Source: Pluralibacter sp. UBA7423
GTDB taxonomy: Bacteria; Pseudomonadota; Gammaproteobacteria; Enterobacterales; Enterobacteriaceae
Reading direction: 5' to 3'
Assembly (NCBI GenBank): GCA_002470465.1
Contig: DKMD01000003.1
Location: 1-64,000, forward strand
DNA: 64,000 nt
The notes under the pieces: generated by a model
Databases searched by the model: none
The model's input: the letters and a program-made list of their open reading frames with translations, nothing else
Told to the model about the DNA's origin: nothing
In this document: in pieces, positions 1 through 12,276 of the stretch
How positions within the stretch are numbered: the first letter of the stretch is position 1
How the letters are laid out: every line of letters begins with the position of its first letter
Translations under genes and position numbers: made by a program

Positions 1-33
1 CCCGGCGGCTTGTTTGCCGTTATTCCGTGTCAG

Positions 34-95
34 TGGAGGCGCATTATAGGGGGTAATTCTGAGACGGCAAGTATAAATTCAAAAAAACTTTCCGA
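34..95 (-). promoter_or_regulatory. rrn operon P1 promoter with UP element
   Basis: On the minus strand a -10 TATAAT (43-48) lies 16 bp from a -35 TTGCCG (65-70). It is followed by the discriminator GCGCCTCC and a predicted +1 A near 34. The A/T-rich stretch at about 71-92, just upstream of the -35, looks like an UP element. The sequence after the -10 closely matches the start of E. coli rrn P1 leaders, and its position after hemG matches rrnA. The leader runs off the left edge, so the 16S gene itself is outside the window. Confidence 0.9.
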
Positions 96-113
96 CCGCT
101 CAAATTCCAGGCT

Positions 114-665
114 TTACGCTGGTTTTACGCCCAAATTGCGCACAAGTTGCGCGATTTCGTGGGCGAAATGGGTAACCTGCTGCCAGTCGGTATACACCAC
201 CTCTTTACTGGTATCCGTTTCGCCGCCCGTCATTTTCATTATCAGGCGGATCATCATGCGGTCATACCAGCTATAGCGCGGGTAACGCAGTGCACCAGCA
301 AAGACGGCGCAGCGATCGGGTTCCCACGGTGAGCCCAGCAAAAACTTGCGAGTATAGTTGTTAGTCTGTGGCGTGCGCTTTTCAGGTTTGCGTGCAACCA
401 GGTTCACGGAATAAAACGCGCTCGGCAACTGCTGCAATGCCTGCTGATTCTTTTTGACAAAGCTCTCCAGAGCGGAATGGAAATGACCGTAACGAATAGA
501 TGCGCCAATCACGACGCCGTTGTATTCCTGCCAGTCAATGCTCTGCGCACGATGCAGGTTCACCATGTCGACATCGAAAGCCTGCTCTTTTAATTCTGAC
601 GCAAGTGAGGCTGCAATCTCACGCGTTTGCCCGTCCCGGGTAGAAAAGAGAATCAATATTTTCAC
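114..665 (-). CDS. hemG: Protoporphyrinogen oxidase HemG (menaquinone-dependent)
   Basis: This 183-residue flavodoxin-like enzyme oxidises protoporphyrinogen IX to protoporphyrin IX, passing electrons to quinones at the inner membrane. The N-terminal FMN-binding loop is visible as [13 protein letters not shown], and the [13 protein letters not shown] segment and the [13 protein letters not shown] insertion are typical of HemG. The start is a GTG at 665 preceded by AGGAG; the frame stays open upstream, but that part overlaps trkH and has no family similarity. It is the last gene of the pepQ-yigZ-trkH-hemG run, 11 bp after trkH, and lies directly before an rrn P1 promoter as in E. coli. Confidence 0.97.
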   Translation of the reverse strand: MKILILFSTRDGQTREIAASLASELKEQAFDVDMVNLHRAQSIDWQEYNGVVIGASIRYGHFHSALESFVKKNQQALQQLPSAFYSVNLVARKPEKRTPQTNNYTRKFLLGSPWEPDRCAVFAGALRYPRYSWYDRMMIRLIMKMTGGETDTSKEVVYTDWQQVTHFAHEIAQLVRNLGVKPA

Positions 666-676
666 AAACGCTCCTG

Positions 677-2128
677 TTATTCGCGCCAGAAAGTCGGTGT
701 AAACAGCACCAACAGCGTAAAGACTTCCAGACGACCAAACAGCATATTGGCAATCAGGATCCATTTAGCCACGGGATTCATGCTGGCGAAGTTATCCGCC
801 ACTACGCCCAACCCGGGACCGAGGTTATTCAGCGTTGCAACAACGGAAGCAAATGCTGAGAAATCGTCAACGCCCGTCGCAATGATAGCCAGCATACTGA
901 CGATAAACACCAGCGCGTAAGCAGAGAAGAATCCCCATACCGCTTCGAGTATGCGTTCCGGCAGCGCACGGTTGCCAAGCTTGATGCTGTAGACGGCATT
1001 CGGGTGCACCAGGCGTTTTAATTCACGGTTTCCTTGCTTAAAGAGAAGCAGGATACGAATAACCTTCAGGCCACCGCCCGTCGAGCCCGCACAGCCACCG
1101 ATAAATGCTGAACATAAAAGCAGTACCGGCAGGAACAGCGGCCAGCGCGCAATGCTGTCCGTGGTAAATCCTGCGGTTGTCGCCATCGACACCACCTGGA
1201 AGAACGCCTGGTTGAGCGTTGTGAGCGCCGAGTTATAGACATCGTGGAACCACAACACCAGCGTACAGATGATAACCAGCGTTAGCTGCACGCCAATAAA
1301 CATGCGAAATTCCGGGTCGCGCCAGTACACCTTCAAATTGCGACCGCTTAATAAAGAGAAGTGCAGACCATAGTTACAGCCCGAGATCAGCAAGAAGATA
1401 GCAATAATGCTGTTGATGGTAGGACTGTTGAAATAACCCACGCTGGCATCGTGCGTAGAAAAGCCGCCGATAGCGATGGTGGCAAAGCTGTGACCAATGG
1501 CGTCGAACGCAGGCATCCCGGCAAACCACAGAGCCAGCGCACAAGCGACGGTCAGCAGAACATAAATCAGCCACAGCGTTTTCGCCGTTTCGGCAATGCG
1601 CGGACGCATCTTATTGTCTTTTAGCGGCCCCGGCATTTCTGCACGATAGAGCTGCATCCCCCCAACGCCAAGAATAGGCAGGATGGCCACCGCCAGCACG
1701 ATGATCCCCATCCCGCCAAACCATTGCAGCATCTGCCGGTAGAAAAGAATCGCGTGGGGTAAAGAATCCAGGCCCACCAGCGTGGTTGCGCCGGTCGTTG
1801 TCAGGCCAGAGAAAGATTCAAAGAAGGCATCAGTGATGGTCAGATTAGGCTGTTCGGCAAAGATAAACGGCAGCGCACCGACGCTGCCCAGCACGGTCCA
1901 GAACAGCACAACAATCAGAAACCCTTCGCGGGATTTCAGCTCCCCTTTTTGCTTACGGTTCGGCCACCACAGCATCGCGCCAATCGCCAGCGCGACGAAA
2001 AAGGTCTGGGTAAATGCCCGCCCGGCCCCGTCTTTATAGATCAACGCAACCAGCCCAGGCACAATCATGGTGCCTGAAAACAGAATGACCAGCAGGCCGA
2101 CGATTCGGGTTATGGCACGAAAATGCAT
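677..2128 (-). CDS. trkH: Trk system potassium uptake protein TrkH
   Basis: This 483-residue inner-membrane protein is the K+ translocating subunit of the low-affinity Trk system; it works with the cytoplasmic TrkA regulator, encoded elsewhere. The sequence is strongly hydrophobic with the four re-entrant P-loops of the Trk/Ktr/HKT family, seen as [33 protein letters not shown] and LNNLGPGLG. Length and both ends equal E. coli TrkH. The start at 2128 ([11 protein letters not shown]) has the upstream GGAAG; a 17-residue upstream extension is rejected because it has no family match. Confidence 0.97.
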   Translation of the reverse strand: MHFRAITRIVGLLVILFSGTMIVPGLVALIYKDGAGRAFTQTFFVALAIGAMLWWPNRKQKGELKSREGFLIVVLFWTVLGSVGALPFIFAEQPNLTITDAFFESFSGLTTTGATTLVGLDSLPHAILFYRQMLQWFGGMGIIVLAVAILPILGVGGMQLYRAEMPGPLKDNKMRPRIAETAKTLWLIYVLLTVACALALWFAGMPAFDAIGHSFATIAIGGFSTHDASVGYFNSPTINSIIAIFLLISGCNYGLHFSLLSGRNLKVYWRDPEFRMFIGVQLTLVIICTLVLWFHDVYNSALTTLNQAFFQVVSMATTAGFTTDSIARWPLFLPVLLLCSAFIGGCAGSTGGGLKVIRILLLFKQGNRELKRLVHPNAVYSIKLGNRALPERILEAVWGFFSAYALVFIVSMLAIIATGVDDFSAFASVVATLNNLGPGLGVVADNFASMNPVAKWILIANMLFGRLEVFTLLVLFTPTFWRE

Positions 2129-2168
2129 CTCTGCCGCTTCCTTTGATAAGCAAAAAGTAGACCGGGGA

Positions 2169-2783
2169 TTATTCGTCAATCCTGCATAATTGCAATGAAC
2201 CGCGACTAAAATCCGCCAGCTTTGCGGAAAAAGCCGTCAGTTCGGCCTGCGGAAGTGCCACCTTAAGATGCACATCGGCCTGATAATCGCTGCTGACGAT
2301 TTTCCCGGAAAATTGCGCCAGAAGCGCCTCGATACCGGACAGCTGTCCGTAATCGCACTGCAAAGTATATTCGGTTAACGGCGTCTTGCGCTGCGTGGTG
2401 AGCTCCGCCAGCGCCTGATGCACGCCGCCGCCGTAGGCTTTCACCAGCCCGCCTGTCCCCAGTAAAATTCCGCCGTAGTAACGAACCACTACAGCGGTAA
2501 TTTCCCCGATGCCGCTGCCCATCAGCTGTGCCAGCATCGGCTTGCCTGCCGTTCCGGCCGGTTCCCCGTCATCTGAGAACCCAAGCTGTTGCGAATCGTC
2601 GGGCGGCCCGGCGACCCACGCCACGCAGTGGTGGCGCGCATCCGGATGCTCAGCCCTGACGGACTCGACAAACGCTTTCGCCGCGTCCACTCCCTCAGTA
2701 TGGGCAAGCAGCGTAATGAAGCGGCTTTTTTTGATCTCTTCGACCACGGTCACCGGCGCGGCCGGGATGAGCCAGCTGTCCAT
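2169..2783 (-). CDS. yigZ: IMPACT family protein YigZ
   Basis: This 204-residue member of the IMPACT/YigZ (UPF0029) family is of uncertain cellular role. Eukaryotic relatives bind GCN1 and affect translation control, but that function is not shown for bacteria. The family signature DARHHCVAWV followed by FSDDGEPAGTAGKP is intact, as is the glycine-rich VRYYGGILLGTGGLVKAY segment. Its ATG overlaps the pepQ stop codon by one base (TGATG), so translation is probably coupled. trkH follows 40 bp later on the same strand. Confidence 0.93.
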   Translation of the reverse strand: MDSWLIPAAPVTVVEEIKKSRFITLLAHTEGVDAAKAFVESVRAEHPDARHHCVAWVAGPPDDSQQLGFSDDGEPAGTAGKPMLAQLMGSGIGEITAVVVRYYGGILLGTGGLVKAYGGGVHQALAELTTQRKTPLTEYTLQCDYGQLSGIEALLAQFSGKIVSSDYQADVHLKVALPQAELTAFSAKLADFSRGSLQLCRIDE

Positions 2784-4114
2784 CAGGCCAGCTTCAGATC
2801 CCGGGTCATGTTTTCAATACTGTTCTCGTGGATCACGACATTATCTTCGATACGAATACCGCCGAATGGCTTCATTGCTTCAATTTTCTGCCAGTTGAAG
2901 TGCTTGCTGAATTGCCCTTCACGCCACGGCGCCAACAGGGATTCAATAAAGTAGATGCCCGGCTCGATAGTCAGCACCATGCGCGGTTGCAGAATGCGGG
3001 TGCAGCGCAGATACGGGTATTTCGACGGCGCTGCCAGATGCGTGCCGGTATCATCCTGCATAAACCCGGCTACGTCGTGTACCTGCAGGCCCAGCGGATG
3101 GCCGATGCCGTGCGGCATAAATGGCCCTGTCAGATCGTTTTCGACCATAGCTTCTTCGCTCATATCGGTCACAATCTGATGCTTACGCAGCAGCTTAGCG
3201 ATGCGTTGATGGAACTGAACGTGGTAGTCAACATAGCTCACACCCGCTTTCAGGGTGTCGATAAGCGCCAGCTGTTCAGCATTCACATCTTTAATCAGTT
3301 GAGCAAACTCGGTATCGCTGTTACCCGCCCACGTACGGGTCAGGTCGGCTGCATAGCCGTTGTATTCGGCACCGGCGTCCAGCAGGAAACTGCGCATCTC
3401 AGACGGCGCGCGATGATCAAGTTTGGTGTAGTGCAGAACCGCAGCGTGCTCGTTCAACGCGACGATATTGCCGTAAGGCACGTCGGTGTCACGGTGGCCC
3501 GTTGCCGTCAGGTACGCCTGATTGATGTCGAATTCGCTCATTCCGGACAGGAACGCTTCATGGGCCGCTTTGTGCCCGTTTACCGCCGTTTTCTGCGCTT
3601 CGCGCATGCAGGAAAGTTCGTAGTCGGTTTTATAAGAGCGGTAGTAGTGCAGGTAATCAATCACCCCTTTCGGATTAATGTTCGCTGCCGCAATATCCAG
3701 ACCCAGCGCACGTTCCGCCACAGGCCCAATATAAGCAACGTTGCCGCGCGCCGCAGGCAGCTGGCTGCCGATGCCGTCCGCTTTAGGCAGGGCGATAACC
3801 TCAACCTCTTCAGTCCAGAACGAAGTCGGCAGCGGTTCCACGTTGTGCCAGTAATCCACCGGCAGGTAGAACCACAGCTTCGGCTTGTTCACGCCGTCCA
3901 CCAGCAGCCAGCAGTTTGGCACCTGCGTGACCGGCACCCAGGCCTTGAACTGTGGGTTCACTTTGAACGGATAGGCGTGATCGTCAAGAAAGACGTTGAA
4001 CAGCTCGCCGGAATGAATCAGTAAGGCGTCGAGCTTAAATTTTTCCAGTACGTTACGCGTGCGCTCCTGCAACGTAGCAATATGATTCTTATAGAGTGTG
4101 GCCAGTGAATCCAT
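2783..4114 (-). CDS. pepQ: Xaa-Pro dipeptidase PepQ (prolidase)
   Basis: This 443-residue cytoplasmic metallopeptidase cleaves dipeptides ending in proline. The C-terminal pita-bread fold carries all five expected dinuclear metal ligands: D246 and D257 ([19 protein letters not shown]), H339 (PHGIGHP), E384 (TIEPG) and E423 (RIEDN). Length equals E. coli PepQ. One oddity is residue 378, which is Arg (codon at 2981-2983) where I recall Gly in the conserved [12 protein letters not shown] segment. It is transcribed away from fadB and heads the pepQ-yigZ-trkH-hemG run. Confidence 0.97.
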   Translation of the reverse strand: MDSLATLYKNHIATLQERTRNVLEKFKLDALLIHSGELFNVFLDDHAYPFKVNPQFKAWVPVTQVPNCWLLVDGVNKPKLWFYLPVDYWHNVEPLPTSFWTEEVEVIALPKADGIGSQLPAARGNVAYIGPVAERALGLDIAAANINPKGVIDYLHYYRSYKTDYELSCMREAQKTAVNGHKAAHEAFLSGMSEFDINQAYLTATGHRDTDVPYGNIVALNEHAAVLHYTKLDHRAPSEMRSFLLDAGAEYNGYAADLTRTWAGNSDTEFAQLIKDVNAEQLALIDTLKAGVSYVDYHVQFHQRIAKLLRKHQIVTDMSEEAMVENDLTGPFMPHGIGHPLGLQVHDVAGFMQDDTGTHLAAPSKYPYLRCTRILQPRMVLTIEPGIYFIESLLAPWREGQFSKHFNWQKIEAMKPFGGIRIEDNVVIHENSIENMTRDLKLA

Positions 4115-4260
4115 GTTTTACCCTTCTCTTTTTTTGAGGCGAATTCCCGCATCTTAGCACATCGGTTTCGCCGTGCGTGATTTCTGCCGAGCGTGATCCA
4201 GACGTCATTTTTTTAATGACTAATTTGCATTTTATTAACATAAAATCCACACTCCGTCTC

Positions 4261-4277
4261 ATCTGGTAAGACCAGTA
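4261..4277 (+). promoter_or_regulatory. FadR operator upstream of fadB
   Basis: ATCTGGTAAGACCAGTA is a near-palindrome close to the FadR recognition pattern (CTGGT-N3-ACCAG). It lies 26 bp before the fadB start codon, where E. coli fadBA has its FadR site. In the family, FadR represses fad genes until long-chain acyl-CoA releases it. I could not assign an unambiguous -10/-35 pair in the 188-bp pepQ-fadB gap. Confidence 0.85.
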
Positions 4278-4302
4278 ACTCTACTGGATTCAGGAGACTG
4301 AC

Positions 4303-6492
4303 ATGCTCTACAAAGGCGACACCCTGTACCTCACCTGGCTGGAAGATGGCATTGCCGAACTGGTGTTCGATGCCCCCGGCTCGGTTAACAAGCTCGATAC
4401 CGCAACCGTAGCCAGCCTTGGCCAGGCGCTGGACGTCCTCGAAAAACAGCAGGATCTGAAGGGCTTACTGCTGCGCTCCGAAAAAGCCGCGTTTATCGTC
4501 GGTGCGGACATTACCGAATTCCTCGGCCTGTTCCTGGTGCCACAAGAACAGCTGAGTCAGTGGCTGCATTTTGCCAACAGCGTATTTTGCCGGCTGGAAG
4601 ATCTTCCCGTCCCGACTATTTCCGCCATCAACGGCTACGCGCTGGGCGGCGGCTGTGAATGCGTACTGGCAACCGACTATCGCCTGGCAACCCCAGATCT
4701 GCGCATTGGCCTGCCGGAAACGAAGCTTGGCATCATGCCTGGCTTCGGCGGCTCTGTGCGTTTGCCACGTCTGCTCGGTGCCGATAGCGCACTGGAAATC
4801 ATCGCCGCCGGGAAGGATGTGGGTGCAGACGAAGCACTCAAACTCGGCCTGGTTGATGGCGTAGTGAAGCCAGAAAAATTGCGCGAAGGCGCCATTGCTA
4901 TTCTGCGTCAGGCCATCAGCGGCGATCTGGACTGGAAAGCCAAACGTCAGCCAAAGCTCGAGCCGCTGAAGCTCAGCAAAATTGAAGCCACCATGAGCTT
5001 CACCATCGCCAAGGGCATGGTGATGCAGACGGCAGGCAAGCATTACCCGGCACCCATCACTGCCGTAAAAACCATTGAAGCCGCAGCCCAATTAGGCCGT
5101 GACCAGGCGCTGGTACTTGAAAACCAGAGCTTTGTGCCGCTGGCGCATTCAAAAGAGGCTCGTGCACTGGTTGGCATTTTCCTTAACGACCAGTTCGTCA
5201 AAGGACAGGCGAAGAAGCTGACCAAAAACGTCGACACCCCGAAACAGGCCGCCGTGCTTGGTGCCGGGATCATGGGCGGCGGCATTGCTTACCAGTCGGC
5301 CTGGAAGGGCGTGCCGGTGATCATGAAGGACATCAACGATAAATCGCTGACCCTCGGGATGAACGAGGCTGCCAAGCTGCTGAACAAACAGCTGGAGCGC
5401 GGTAAAATCAATGGACTGAAGCTCGCGGGTGTAATCTCCACTATTCACCCGACGCTCGACTACGCCGGATTTGATCGCGTGGATGTCGTGGTTGAAGCCG
5501 TTGTGGAAAATCCAAAAGTCAAAAAAGCGGTACTGGCTGAAACGGAAGAGAAGGTTCGTCCGGACACCGTCCTGGCCTCCAATACCTCCACCATTCCTAT
5601 CGGTGAACTGGCAAGCGTGCTGCAACGCCCGGAAAACTTCTGCGGCATGCACTTCTTCAACCCGGTGCATCGTATGCCGCTGGTCGAAGTGATTCGCGGC
5701 GAGAAAACCTCTGACGAAACCATCGCCAAAGTGGTCGCCTGGGCCAGCAAAATGGGCAAAACGCCAATTGTGGTCAACGACTGCCCGGGCTTCTTCGTCA
5801 ACCGCGTACTGTTCCCTTACTTTGCCGGTTTCAGCCAGCTGCTGCGAGACGGTGCCGACTTCCACAAAGTCGACAAAGTGATGGAGAAAGTCTTCGGCTG
5901 GCCGATGGGCCCGGCGTATCTGCTGGACGTGGTAGGTATTGATACAGCGCATCATGCACAAGCCGTGATGGCCACCGGATTCCCGCAGCGCATGCAGAAA
6001 GATTATCGCGATGCCATCGACGCGCTGTTTGAAGCCAGCCGCTACGGTCAGAAAAACGGACTCGGCTTCTGGCGCTACAAAGAAGACAGTAAGGGTAAAC
6101 CGAAGAAAGAAGAAGACGCCGCCGTTGAAGCGCTGCTGGCAGAAGTCAGCCAGCCGAAGCGTGACTTCAGCGACGAAGAGATCATCGCCCGCATGATGAT
6201 CCCAATGGTCAACGAAGTGGTGCGCTGTCTGGAAGAAGGTATTATCGCCACGCCGGCAGAAGCCGATATGGCGCTGGTTTACGGCCTCGGCTTCCCTCCG
6301 TTCCACGGCGGTGCCTTCCGCTGGCTGGATACGCTTGGCAGTGCGAAATACCTCGATATGGCGCAGCAATATCAGCATCTCGGCCCGCTGTACGAAGTAC
6401 CGGAAGGCCTGCGTAGCAAAGCACGCCACAACGAAGCATATTATCCACCGGTTGAACCTGCCCGTCCGGTGGGTGAGCTGAAAACGGCTTAA
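4303..6492 (+). CDS. fadB: Fatty acid oxidation complex alpha subunit FadB
   Basis: This 729-residue multifunctional alpha subunit of the aerobic beta-oxidation complex has enoyl-CoA hydratase/isomerase activity in the N-terminal half and L-3-hydroxyacyl-CoA dehydrogenase in the C-terminal half. Hydratase glutamates E119 (GGGCE) and E139 (LPETK) are present. The NAD fingerprint [14 protein letters not shown] starts at residue 320, and the dehydrogenase pair H450 and E462 is present. The start has a strong SD (CAGGAG). fadA follows after 9 bp, so the two subunits are co-expressed; a FadR operator precedes the gene. Confidence 0.98.
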   Translation: MLYKGDTLYLTWLEDGIAELVFDAPGSVNKLDTATVASLGQALDVLEKQQDLKGLLLRSEKAAFIVGADITEFLGLFLVPQEQLSQWLHFANSVFCRLEDLPVPTISAINGYALGGGCECVLATDYRLATPDLRIGLPETKLGIMPGFGGSVRLPRLLGADSALEIIAAGKDVGADEALKLGLVDGVVKPEKLREGAIAILRQAISGDLDWKAKRQPKLEPLKLSKIEATMSFTIAKGMVMQTAGKHYPAPITAVKTIEAAAQLGRDQALVLENQSFVPLAHSKEARALVGIFLNDQFVKGQAKKLTKNVDTPKQAAVLGAGIMGGGIAYQSAWKGVPVIMKDINDKSLTLGMNEAAKLLNKQLERGKINGLKLAGVISTIHPTLDYAGFDRVDVVVEAVVENPKVKKAVLAETEEKVRPDTVLASNTSTIPIGELASVLQRPENFCGMHFFNPVHRMPLVEVIRGEKTSDETIAKVVAWASKMGKTPIVVNDCPGFFVNRVLFPYFAGFSQLLRDGADFHKVDKVMEKVFGWPMGPAYLLDVVGIDTAHHAQAVMATGFPQRMQKDYRDAIDALFEASRYGQKNGLGFWRYKEDSKGKPKKEEDAAVEALLAEVSQPKRDFSDEEIIARMMIPMVNEVVRCLEEGIIATPAEADMALVYGLGFPPFHGGAFRWLDTLGSAKYLDMAQQYQHLGPLYEVPEGLRSKARHNEAYYPPVEPARPVGELKTA

Positions 6493-7665
<1,173 letters not shown>

Positions 7666-7670
7666 GACAG

Positions 7671-7695
7671 CAAAAGCCGGGGCGATGCCCCGGCT
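7671..7695 (-). terminator. Rho-independent terminator for fre/ubiD transcripts
   Basis: Read on the minus strand, a 9-bp perfect stem (AGCCGGGGC / GCCCCGGCT, 3-base loop) is followed by TTTGC, with the stem's own final T extending the U run. The T run exists only in this direction, so it serves minus-strand transcripts arriving from fre. It lies beyond the plus-strand terminator at 7742-7766. Confidence 0.7.
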
Positions 7696-7741
7696 ATGAA
7701 AGGGTAATGCGTAAGAGTAATACTGTTTAGTTGCCGTTTTT

Positions 7742-7768
7742 CCCGCCTGTCAGGGGCGGGTTTTTTAT
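7742..7768 (+). terminator. Rho-independent terminator of fadBA
   Basis: Stem CCCGCC (7742-7747) pairs with GGCGGG (7755-7760), followed directly by TTTTTT. It lies 77 bp after the fadA stop, leaving a 3' UTR with one further internal hairpin. A long terminated 3' UTR of this type can be a source of Hfq-bound small RNA; that is inference here. Confidence 0.85.
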
Positions 7769-7784
7769 TTCTGCTTTTTCGCTG

Positions 7785-8486
7785 TTAAATAAACGCGAAT
7801 GCATCACCAAACAGACGATCTTCACGCGCGCCGCGCTCATTGCAGAACAGGTCACGGGCAATTTTTGCCATCTCAAAACGACCGGCGATATAGATATCGT
7901 GCTCTGCCAGCGTACCGTAATCCTGCAGCACTGCGGTCAACACGGTTCCGGAACGCCCGCGCCAGCCCTCTTCCGGCTGTTCAACCACCGGCTCAACGCG
8001 CAGGTTTGGATGAGTCACGCTCAGCGATTCCAGTTCGGACAGGTCATACAGATGCTTCTCTTCGCGACCGCCCCAGTAAATGGCAATCTCGCGGTTTGGG
8101 TTCTGCGCCAGCGCGGCCAGCAGAATTGAGCGTACATAGGAGAAGCCAGTCCCGCCGGCAATCAGCACCAGCGGGCGCTCTTCATCGTCGCGCAGCCAGG
8201 CTTCACCGTGAGGCATATCGACGACAATTTCACGCTCTTTGAGGATCCTGTCCATCACCGCCATCGCGTACAGATTCAGCTCGGAGGCGCCAATGTGCAG
8301 CTCGATGCTGTTCTGCTCAGCAGGCGTAGAGGCCATGGAGAACGGGCGCTTGTCGCGCTCATCCATCACCACCATCAGATACTGTCCCGCGCGGAAGGAA
8401 AAGGCCGCTTCCGGTTCTAAACGAACGCGGTATACCGTGTCGGTAATGGCATCTACCGAAGTGACTTTACAGCTTAAGGTTGTCAT
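7785..8486 (-). CDS. fre: NAD(P)H-flavin reductase Fre
   Basis: This 233-residue flavin reductase uses NAD(P)H to reduce free FMN, FAD or riboflavin. Reduced flavin is used, for example, in activating class I ribonucleotide reductase and in iron release. The flavin-binding RPFSMAST motif and the nicotinamide-binding [15 protein letters not shown] motif of the ferredoxin-NADP reductase fold are clear. It lies 40 bp downstream of ubiD on the same strand and converges with fadA. Confidence 0.97.
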   Translation of the reverse strand: MTTLSCKVTSVDAITDTVYRVRLEPEAAFSFRAGQYLMVVMDERDKRPFSMASTPAEQNSIELHIGASELNLYAMAVMDRILKEREIVVDMPHGEAWLRDDEERPLVLIAGGTGFSYVRSILLAALAQNPNREIAIYWGGREEKHLYDLSELESLSVTHPNLRVEPVVEQPEEGWRGRSGTVLTAVLQDYGTLAEHDIYIAGRFEMAKIARDLFCNERGAREDRLFGDAFAFI

Positions 8487-8526
8487 GCGCTCCCTCTGTC
8501 GGGTCTATAAGCAAACACGGCGGCGC

Positions 8527-10023
8527 TCAGGCGCTCTTGCCGTCGTTAAAGATGGCCAGCTCATCCCAAATGGCGTCGATGCGTGCCGTCACTTCGGGAT
8601 CTTTCTTGATCGGACGTCCCCACTCGCGTTGGGTTTCACCAGGCCACTTATTGGTGGCATCCAGCCCCATTTTCGAGCCCAGGCCGGAAACCGGCGAGGC
8701 AAAGTCCAGATAATCAATCGGCGTGTTTTCTACCAGCACCGTATCACGGGCCGGATCCATACGCGTGGTGATGGCCCAGATAACGTCGTTCCAGTCACGG
8801 GCGTTCACGTCATCATCGCAGACAATCACAAATTTGGTGTACATAAACTGGCGCAGGAACGACCAGACGCCCATCATCACGCGTTTGGCATGCCCGGCGT
8901 ACTGTTTTTTCATCGTTACCACCGCGAGGCGGTAGGAACACCCTTCCGGTGGCAGATAAAAATCAACGATTTCCGGGAACTGCTTTTGCAGAATTGGCAC
9001 GAAGACTTCGTTCAGCGCAACGCCCAACACCGCAGGCTCATCCGGCGGACGGCCAGTATAGGTTGAGTGGTAAATAGCATCTTCGCGCTGGGTCACATGG
9101 GTAACGGTAAATACCGGGAAGCTATCGACTTCATTGTAATAACCCGTGTGGTCGCCATAGGGCCCTTCCGGCGCCATTTCGCCCGGCTCAATGTAGCCTT
9201 CCAGCACAATTTCAGCGCTGGCAGGCACTTCCAGATCGTTCGACAGGCATTTCACTACTTCCGTTTTGGTGCCGCGAAGCAGACCTGCGAAAGCATATTC
9301 TGACAGCGTATCCGGCACTGGCGTGACCGCGCCGAGAATTGTCGCCGGATCGGCGCCGAGCGCCACGGATACCGGGAACCGCTCACCCGGGTGAGCCGCG
9401 CACCACTCCTGGAAATCCAGCGCGCCGCCACGATGGGAAAGCCAGCGCATGATAAGTTTGTTCTTGCCAATCAGCTGCTGGCGATAAATACCCAGATTCT
9501 GGCGATCTTTGTGCGGACCGCGGGTCACCGTTAAACCCCAGGTGATCAGCGGCGCGGCGTCTTCCGGCCAGCAGGTCATGATGGGAATGCGGGTTAAATC
9601 GACGTCATCGCCCTGCATTACTTTTTGCTGGCAGGGCGCGCTACGCAGGCGTTTGGTCGGCATGTTCAGGACTTGCTTAAACTGCGGCAGCTTGTCGAAC
9701 AGATCCCGGAAGCCCTTCGGCGGCTCCGGCTCCTTCAGAAACGCCAGCAGTTTTCCCACTTCACGCAGCGCACTGACCTCTTCCTGCCCCATCCCCAGCG
9801 CCACCCGGCGCGGTGTGCCGAACAGGTTGCACAGCACTGGCATGTCATAGCCCTTCGGATTCTCGAACAGCAGCGCCGGCCCGCCCGCACGCAATGTGCG
9901 ATCGGCAATTTCGGTGATTTCCAGATGAGGATCAACCGGCAGAGAGATACGTTTCAGCTCGCCCTGCTGTTCCAGCTGTGTCAGAAAGTCGCGTAAATCA
10001 TGGTATTTCATGGGGTCAGTCAT
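8527..10023 (-). CDS. ubiD: 3-octaprenyl-4-hydroxybenzoate carboxy-lyase UbiD
   Basis: This 498-residue decarboxylase of ubiquinone synthesis depends on prenylated FMN made by UbiX. Nearly the whole sequence matches E. coli UbiD, including the [16 protein letters not shown] opening and the [15 protein letters not shown] segment. The N terminus reads MTDPMKY; translation could start at either Met (10023 or 10011), and the usual annotated length favours the first. The next gene, fre, is on the same strand; rfaH is divergent across 161 bp. Confidence 0.97.
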   Translation of the reverse strand: MTDPMKYHDLRDFLTQLEQQGELKRISLPVDPHLEITEIADRTLRAGGPALLFENPKGYDMPVLCNLFGTPRRVALGMGQEEVSALREVGKLLAFLKEPEPPKGFRDLFDKLPQFKQVLNMPTKRLRSAPCQQKVMQGDDVDLTRIPIMTCWPEDAAPLITWGLTVTRGPHKDRQNLGIYRQQLIGKNKLIMRWLSHRGGALDFQEWCAAHPGERFPVSVALGADPATILGAVTPVPDTLSEYAFAGLLRGTKTEVVKCLSNDLEVPASAEIVLEGYIEPGEMAPEGPYGDHTGYYNEVDSFPVFTVTHVTQREDAIYHSTYTGRPPDEPAVLGVALNEVFVPILQKQFPEIVDFYLPPEGCSYRLAVVTMKKQYAGHAKRVMMGVWSFLRQFMYTKFVIVCDDDVNARDWNDVIWAITTRMDPARDTVLVENTPIDYLDFASPVSGLGSKMGLDATNKWPGETQREWGRPIKKDPEVTARIDAIWDELAIFNDGKSA

Positions 10024-10184
10024 GGCCTCTTTGTAAGCGCCTCATTATACGGCCTTCGGGCGCGGGATGCTGTAATTTTGTTAAATTCGCGTGAATTCCT
10101 GGCACCTGAAACGGCGACAATCCCTTTCGCTATCGGGCCTGGCTTTTGTTATGCTTCCCCACAGATTCACGGAAAAGAGCCATT

Positions 10185-10673
10185 ATGCAAGCCTGGTATT
10201 TACTGTACTGCAAACGCGGGCAACTTCAGCGTGCCCAGGAACACCTTGAGCGCCAGGCGGTGAATTGCCTGATGCCGACTATTGCTCTGGAAAAAATCGT
10301 CCGGGGTAAGCGTACTACCGTGGATGAGCCGCTGTTTCCCAACTATCTGTTTGTGGAGTTTGACCCGGAAGTCATTCACACCACCACCATCAACGCCACC
10401 CGCGGCGTCAGCCATTTTGTTCGTTTTGGCATGCAGCCTGCAACGGTGCCTTCGGATGTCATTCATCAGCTCTCCATTCATAAGCCAGAAGGAATCACCG
10501 ATCCGCAAACGCCCTATGCGGGCGATGACGTGGTGATCACTGAAGGCGCCTTCGAAGGGCTACAGGCTATTTTCACCGAGCCTGACGGCGAAGCACGCTC
10601 CATGCTGCTGCTTAATCTGCTGAATAAACAGGTATTACAGAGCGTGAAAAACACCGATTTCCGCAAAGTCTGA
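10185..10673 (+). CDS. rfaH: Transcription antiterminator RfaH
   Basis: This 162-residue NusG paralogue travels with RNA polymerase after loading at ops sequences and reduces Rho termination in long envelope operons (LPS, capsule). The NGN domain begins [20 protein letters not shown], and the C-terminal segment corresponds to the fold-switching KOW domain. The start at 10185 gives the family length; an in-frame upstream start adds 13 unrelated residues. The stop lies only 2 bp from the tatD stop on the other strand. Confidence 0.97.
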   Translation: MQAWYLLYCKRGQLQRAQEHLERQAVNCLMPTIALEKIVRGKRTTVDEPLFPNYLFVEFDPEVIHTTTINATRGVSHFVRFGMQPATVPSDVIHQLSIHKPEGITDPQTPYAGDDVVITEGAFEGLQAIFTEPDGEARSMLLLNLLNKQVLQSVKNTDFRKV

Positions 10674-10675
10674 CG

Positions 10676-11458
10676 TTAAAAATCTATCCCAAACAAGCGC
10701 TTCACATTTTCATCGGTGCGGGCAGAAAGCGCCTGTGCATCTTCTCCGCGCCATTGCGCAACGCGTTGTATAATATGCGGCAGATGCGCGGGTTCATTAC
10801 GACGGGAAGCAGGTTTAGGCGACAAATCTCGCGGTAGCAGCCATGGTGCATCAGTTTCCACCATCAGCCGGTCGGCAGGAATGAGCGGCAGCATGTCCCG
10901 CAGCCCGAGCCCCCGCCGCTCATCACACACCCACCCCGTAATCCCAATACAGAGGCCGTGGTTAAGGCAATCCACAAGCTCTTCTCGCGTTCCGGTAAAG
11001 CAGTGGAGAACGGCACCGGGCAGCTTATCAAGCCAGGGTTTTAATAACGTCATGAACCGCTCATGCGCTTCACGGCAATGCATAAAGACGGGCATATTCA
11101 GCTCAGCTGCCAGCGCCAGCTGAGCGCTGAACGCCGTTTCCTGCTCATCAGGAGTGGAGAAGTTACGGTTAAAATCGAGCCCACATTCCCCCACTGCTAC
11201 CACGCCGGGCATCTGAGCCAGGCGACGAATTTTCTCTTCCACAGCCAATGACCAGCTGCTGCTGTCATGCGGATGAACGCCCGCCGTTGACCAGCATCGG
11301 GCATAGCGCTGCGCCAGTTGCTGCGCGGCTTCGCTTTCTTCAGGATTCGTGCCGGTTATCAGCATCCCACTAAGGCCTGCTGAAAATGCACGGGCTACCA
11401 CTTCATCACAATCATGGGAAAACTGGGCACTGGTAAGGTTAACGCCAATATCAAACAT
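10676..11458 (-). CDS. tatD: 3'-5' ssDNA/RNA exonuclease TatD
   Basis: This 260-residue metal-dependent TIM-barrel hydrolase is the last gene of the tatABCD operon but is not needed for Tat export. Metal-site segments are [31 protein letters not shown] and ETDAPWLLP. As in E. coli TatD, the N terminus reads MFDIGVNLT and lacks the DxHxH seen in other members. I place the start at 11458, because six upstream residues are without family support. The 3' end abuts rfaH tail to tail. Confidence 0.95.
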   Translation of the reverse strand: MFDIGVNLTSAQFSHDCDEVVARAFSAGLSGMLITGTNPEESEAAQQLAQRYARCWSTAGVHPHDSSSWSLAVEEKIRRLAQMPGVVAVGECGLDFNRNFSTPDEQETAFSAQLALAAELNMPVFMHCREAHERFMTLLKPWLDKLPGAVLHCFTGTREELVDCLNHGLCIGITGWVCDERRGLGLRDMLPLIPADRLMVETDAPWLLPRDLSPKPASRRNEPAHLPHIIQRVAQWRGEDAQALSARTDENVKRLFGIDF

Positions 11459-11497
11459 GGTGACTCCATACAACAACCGCCCTTTCGGGCGGCTGGA

Positions 11498-12274
11498 TTA
11501 CTCTTCTTTTTCGGCGGCTTCGTTTTCCGCCGCTGCGTCTTCATCACGCGACAGTCGTTTGCCGGTGTAGAAGCGGGCAAAGAACACCCCGACTTCAAAC
11601 AGACAGTACATCGGGATGGCCAGCAGCGTTTGCGAGAACACATCCGGCGGCGTTAACAGCATTCCGACAACGAACGCGCCAACCAGCACGTAGGGGCGCT
11701 TCTTACGCAGATCGTCCGGCGTGGTAACGCCAACCCAGCACAGCAGCACGATGGCCACAGGCACCTCAAACGCCACGCCGAAGGCCATAAACAGCCCCAT
11801 GACGAAATCGAGATAGCTGCGGATATCCGTCGACACCTGTACGCCAACGGGCGCGGTGTGCGTCAGGAAGCCAAACGCCAGCGGGAAGACAACAAAGTAG
11901 GCGAACGCCATACCGATATAGAACAGCAGCGTGCTGGACACCAGCAGCGGCACCACCAGACGGCGTTCATGCTTGTACAGCGCCGGGGCAACAAACGCCC
12001 ACACCTGATACAGAATCACGGGAGCCGAAAGGATCACCGACACCATGAACGTCAGCTTAATCGGCGTAAAGAACGGCGACGCCACGTCGGTGGCAATCAT
12101 CGTTGCCCCGGCCGGCATCTGGTTGATCAGCGGTGCAGAGACCAGCTGATAAATGTCGTTAGCGAAGTAAACCAACGCCAGGAAAATCACGAATACCGCG
12201 ATGATGCAGTTGATGAGGCGCTTACGCAGCTCAATCAGATGTGCAATCAGCGGTTGAGTCTCTTCTACGCCCAT
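11498..12274 (-). CDS. tatC: Sec-independent translocase subunit TatC
   Basis: This 258-residue, six-helix inner-membrane protein binds twin-arginine signal peptides together with TatB and recruits TatA for folded-protein export. The N-terminal [15 protein letters not shown] segment is the conserved cytoplasmic signal-peptide-binding region, and the [12 protein letters not shown] and [14 protein letters not shown] segments match the family. The acidic, glutamate-rich C terminus is unstructured. It starts 2 bp after tatB, so translation is probably coupled. Confidence 0.97.
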   Translation of the reverse strand: MGVEETQPLIAHLIELRKRLINCIIAVFVIFLALVYFANDIYQLVSAPLINQMPAGATMIATDVASPFFTPIKLTFMVSVILSAPVILYQVWAFVAPALYKHERRLVVPLLVSSTLLFYIGMAFAYFVVFPLAFGFLTHTAPVGVQVSTDIRSYLDFVMGLFMAFGVAFEVPVAIVLLCWVGVTTPDDLRKKRPYVLVGAFVVGMLLTPPDVFSQTLLAIPMYCLFEVGVFFARFYTGKRLSRDEDAAAENEAAEKEE

Positions 12275-12276
12275 GG

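Noticed and set aside
4200..4250. fadB -10/-35 pair near TTGCAT and TAAAAT
   Set aside because: Spacing is only 10 bp, and other combinations match poorly, so no promoter was annotated.
5149..6429. 426-codon minus-strand frame opposite fadB
   Set aside because: It is His/Arg/Gln-rich, typical of the antisense of a GC-rich coding gene. FadB on plus is complete with catalytic residues.
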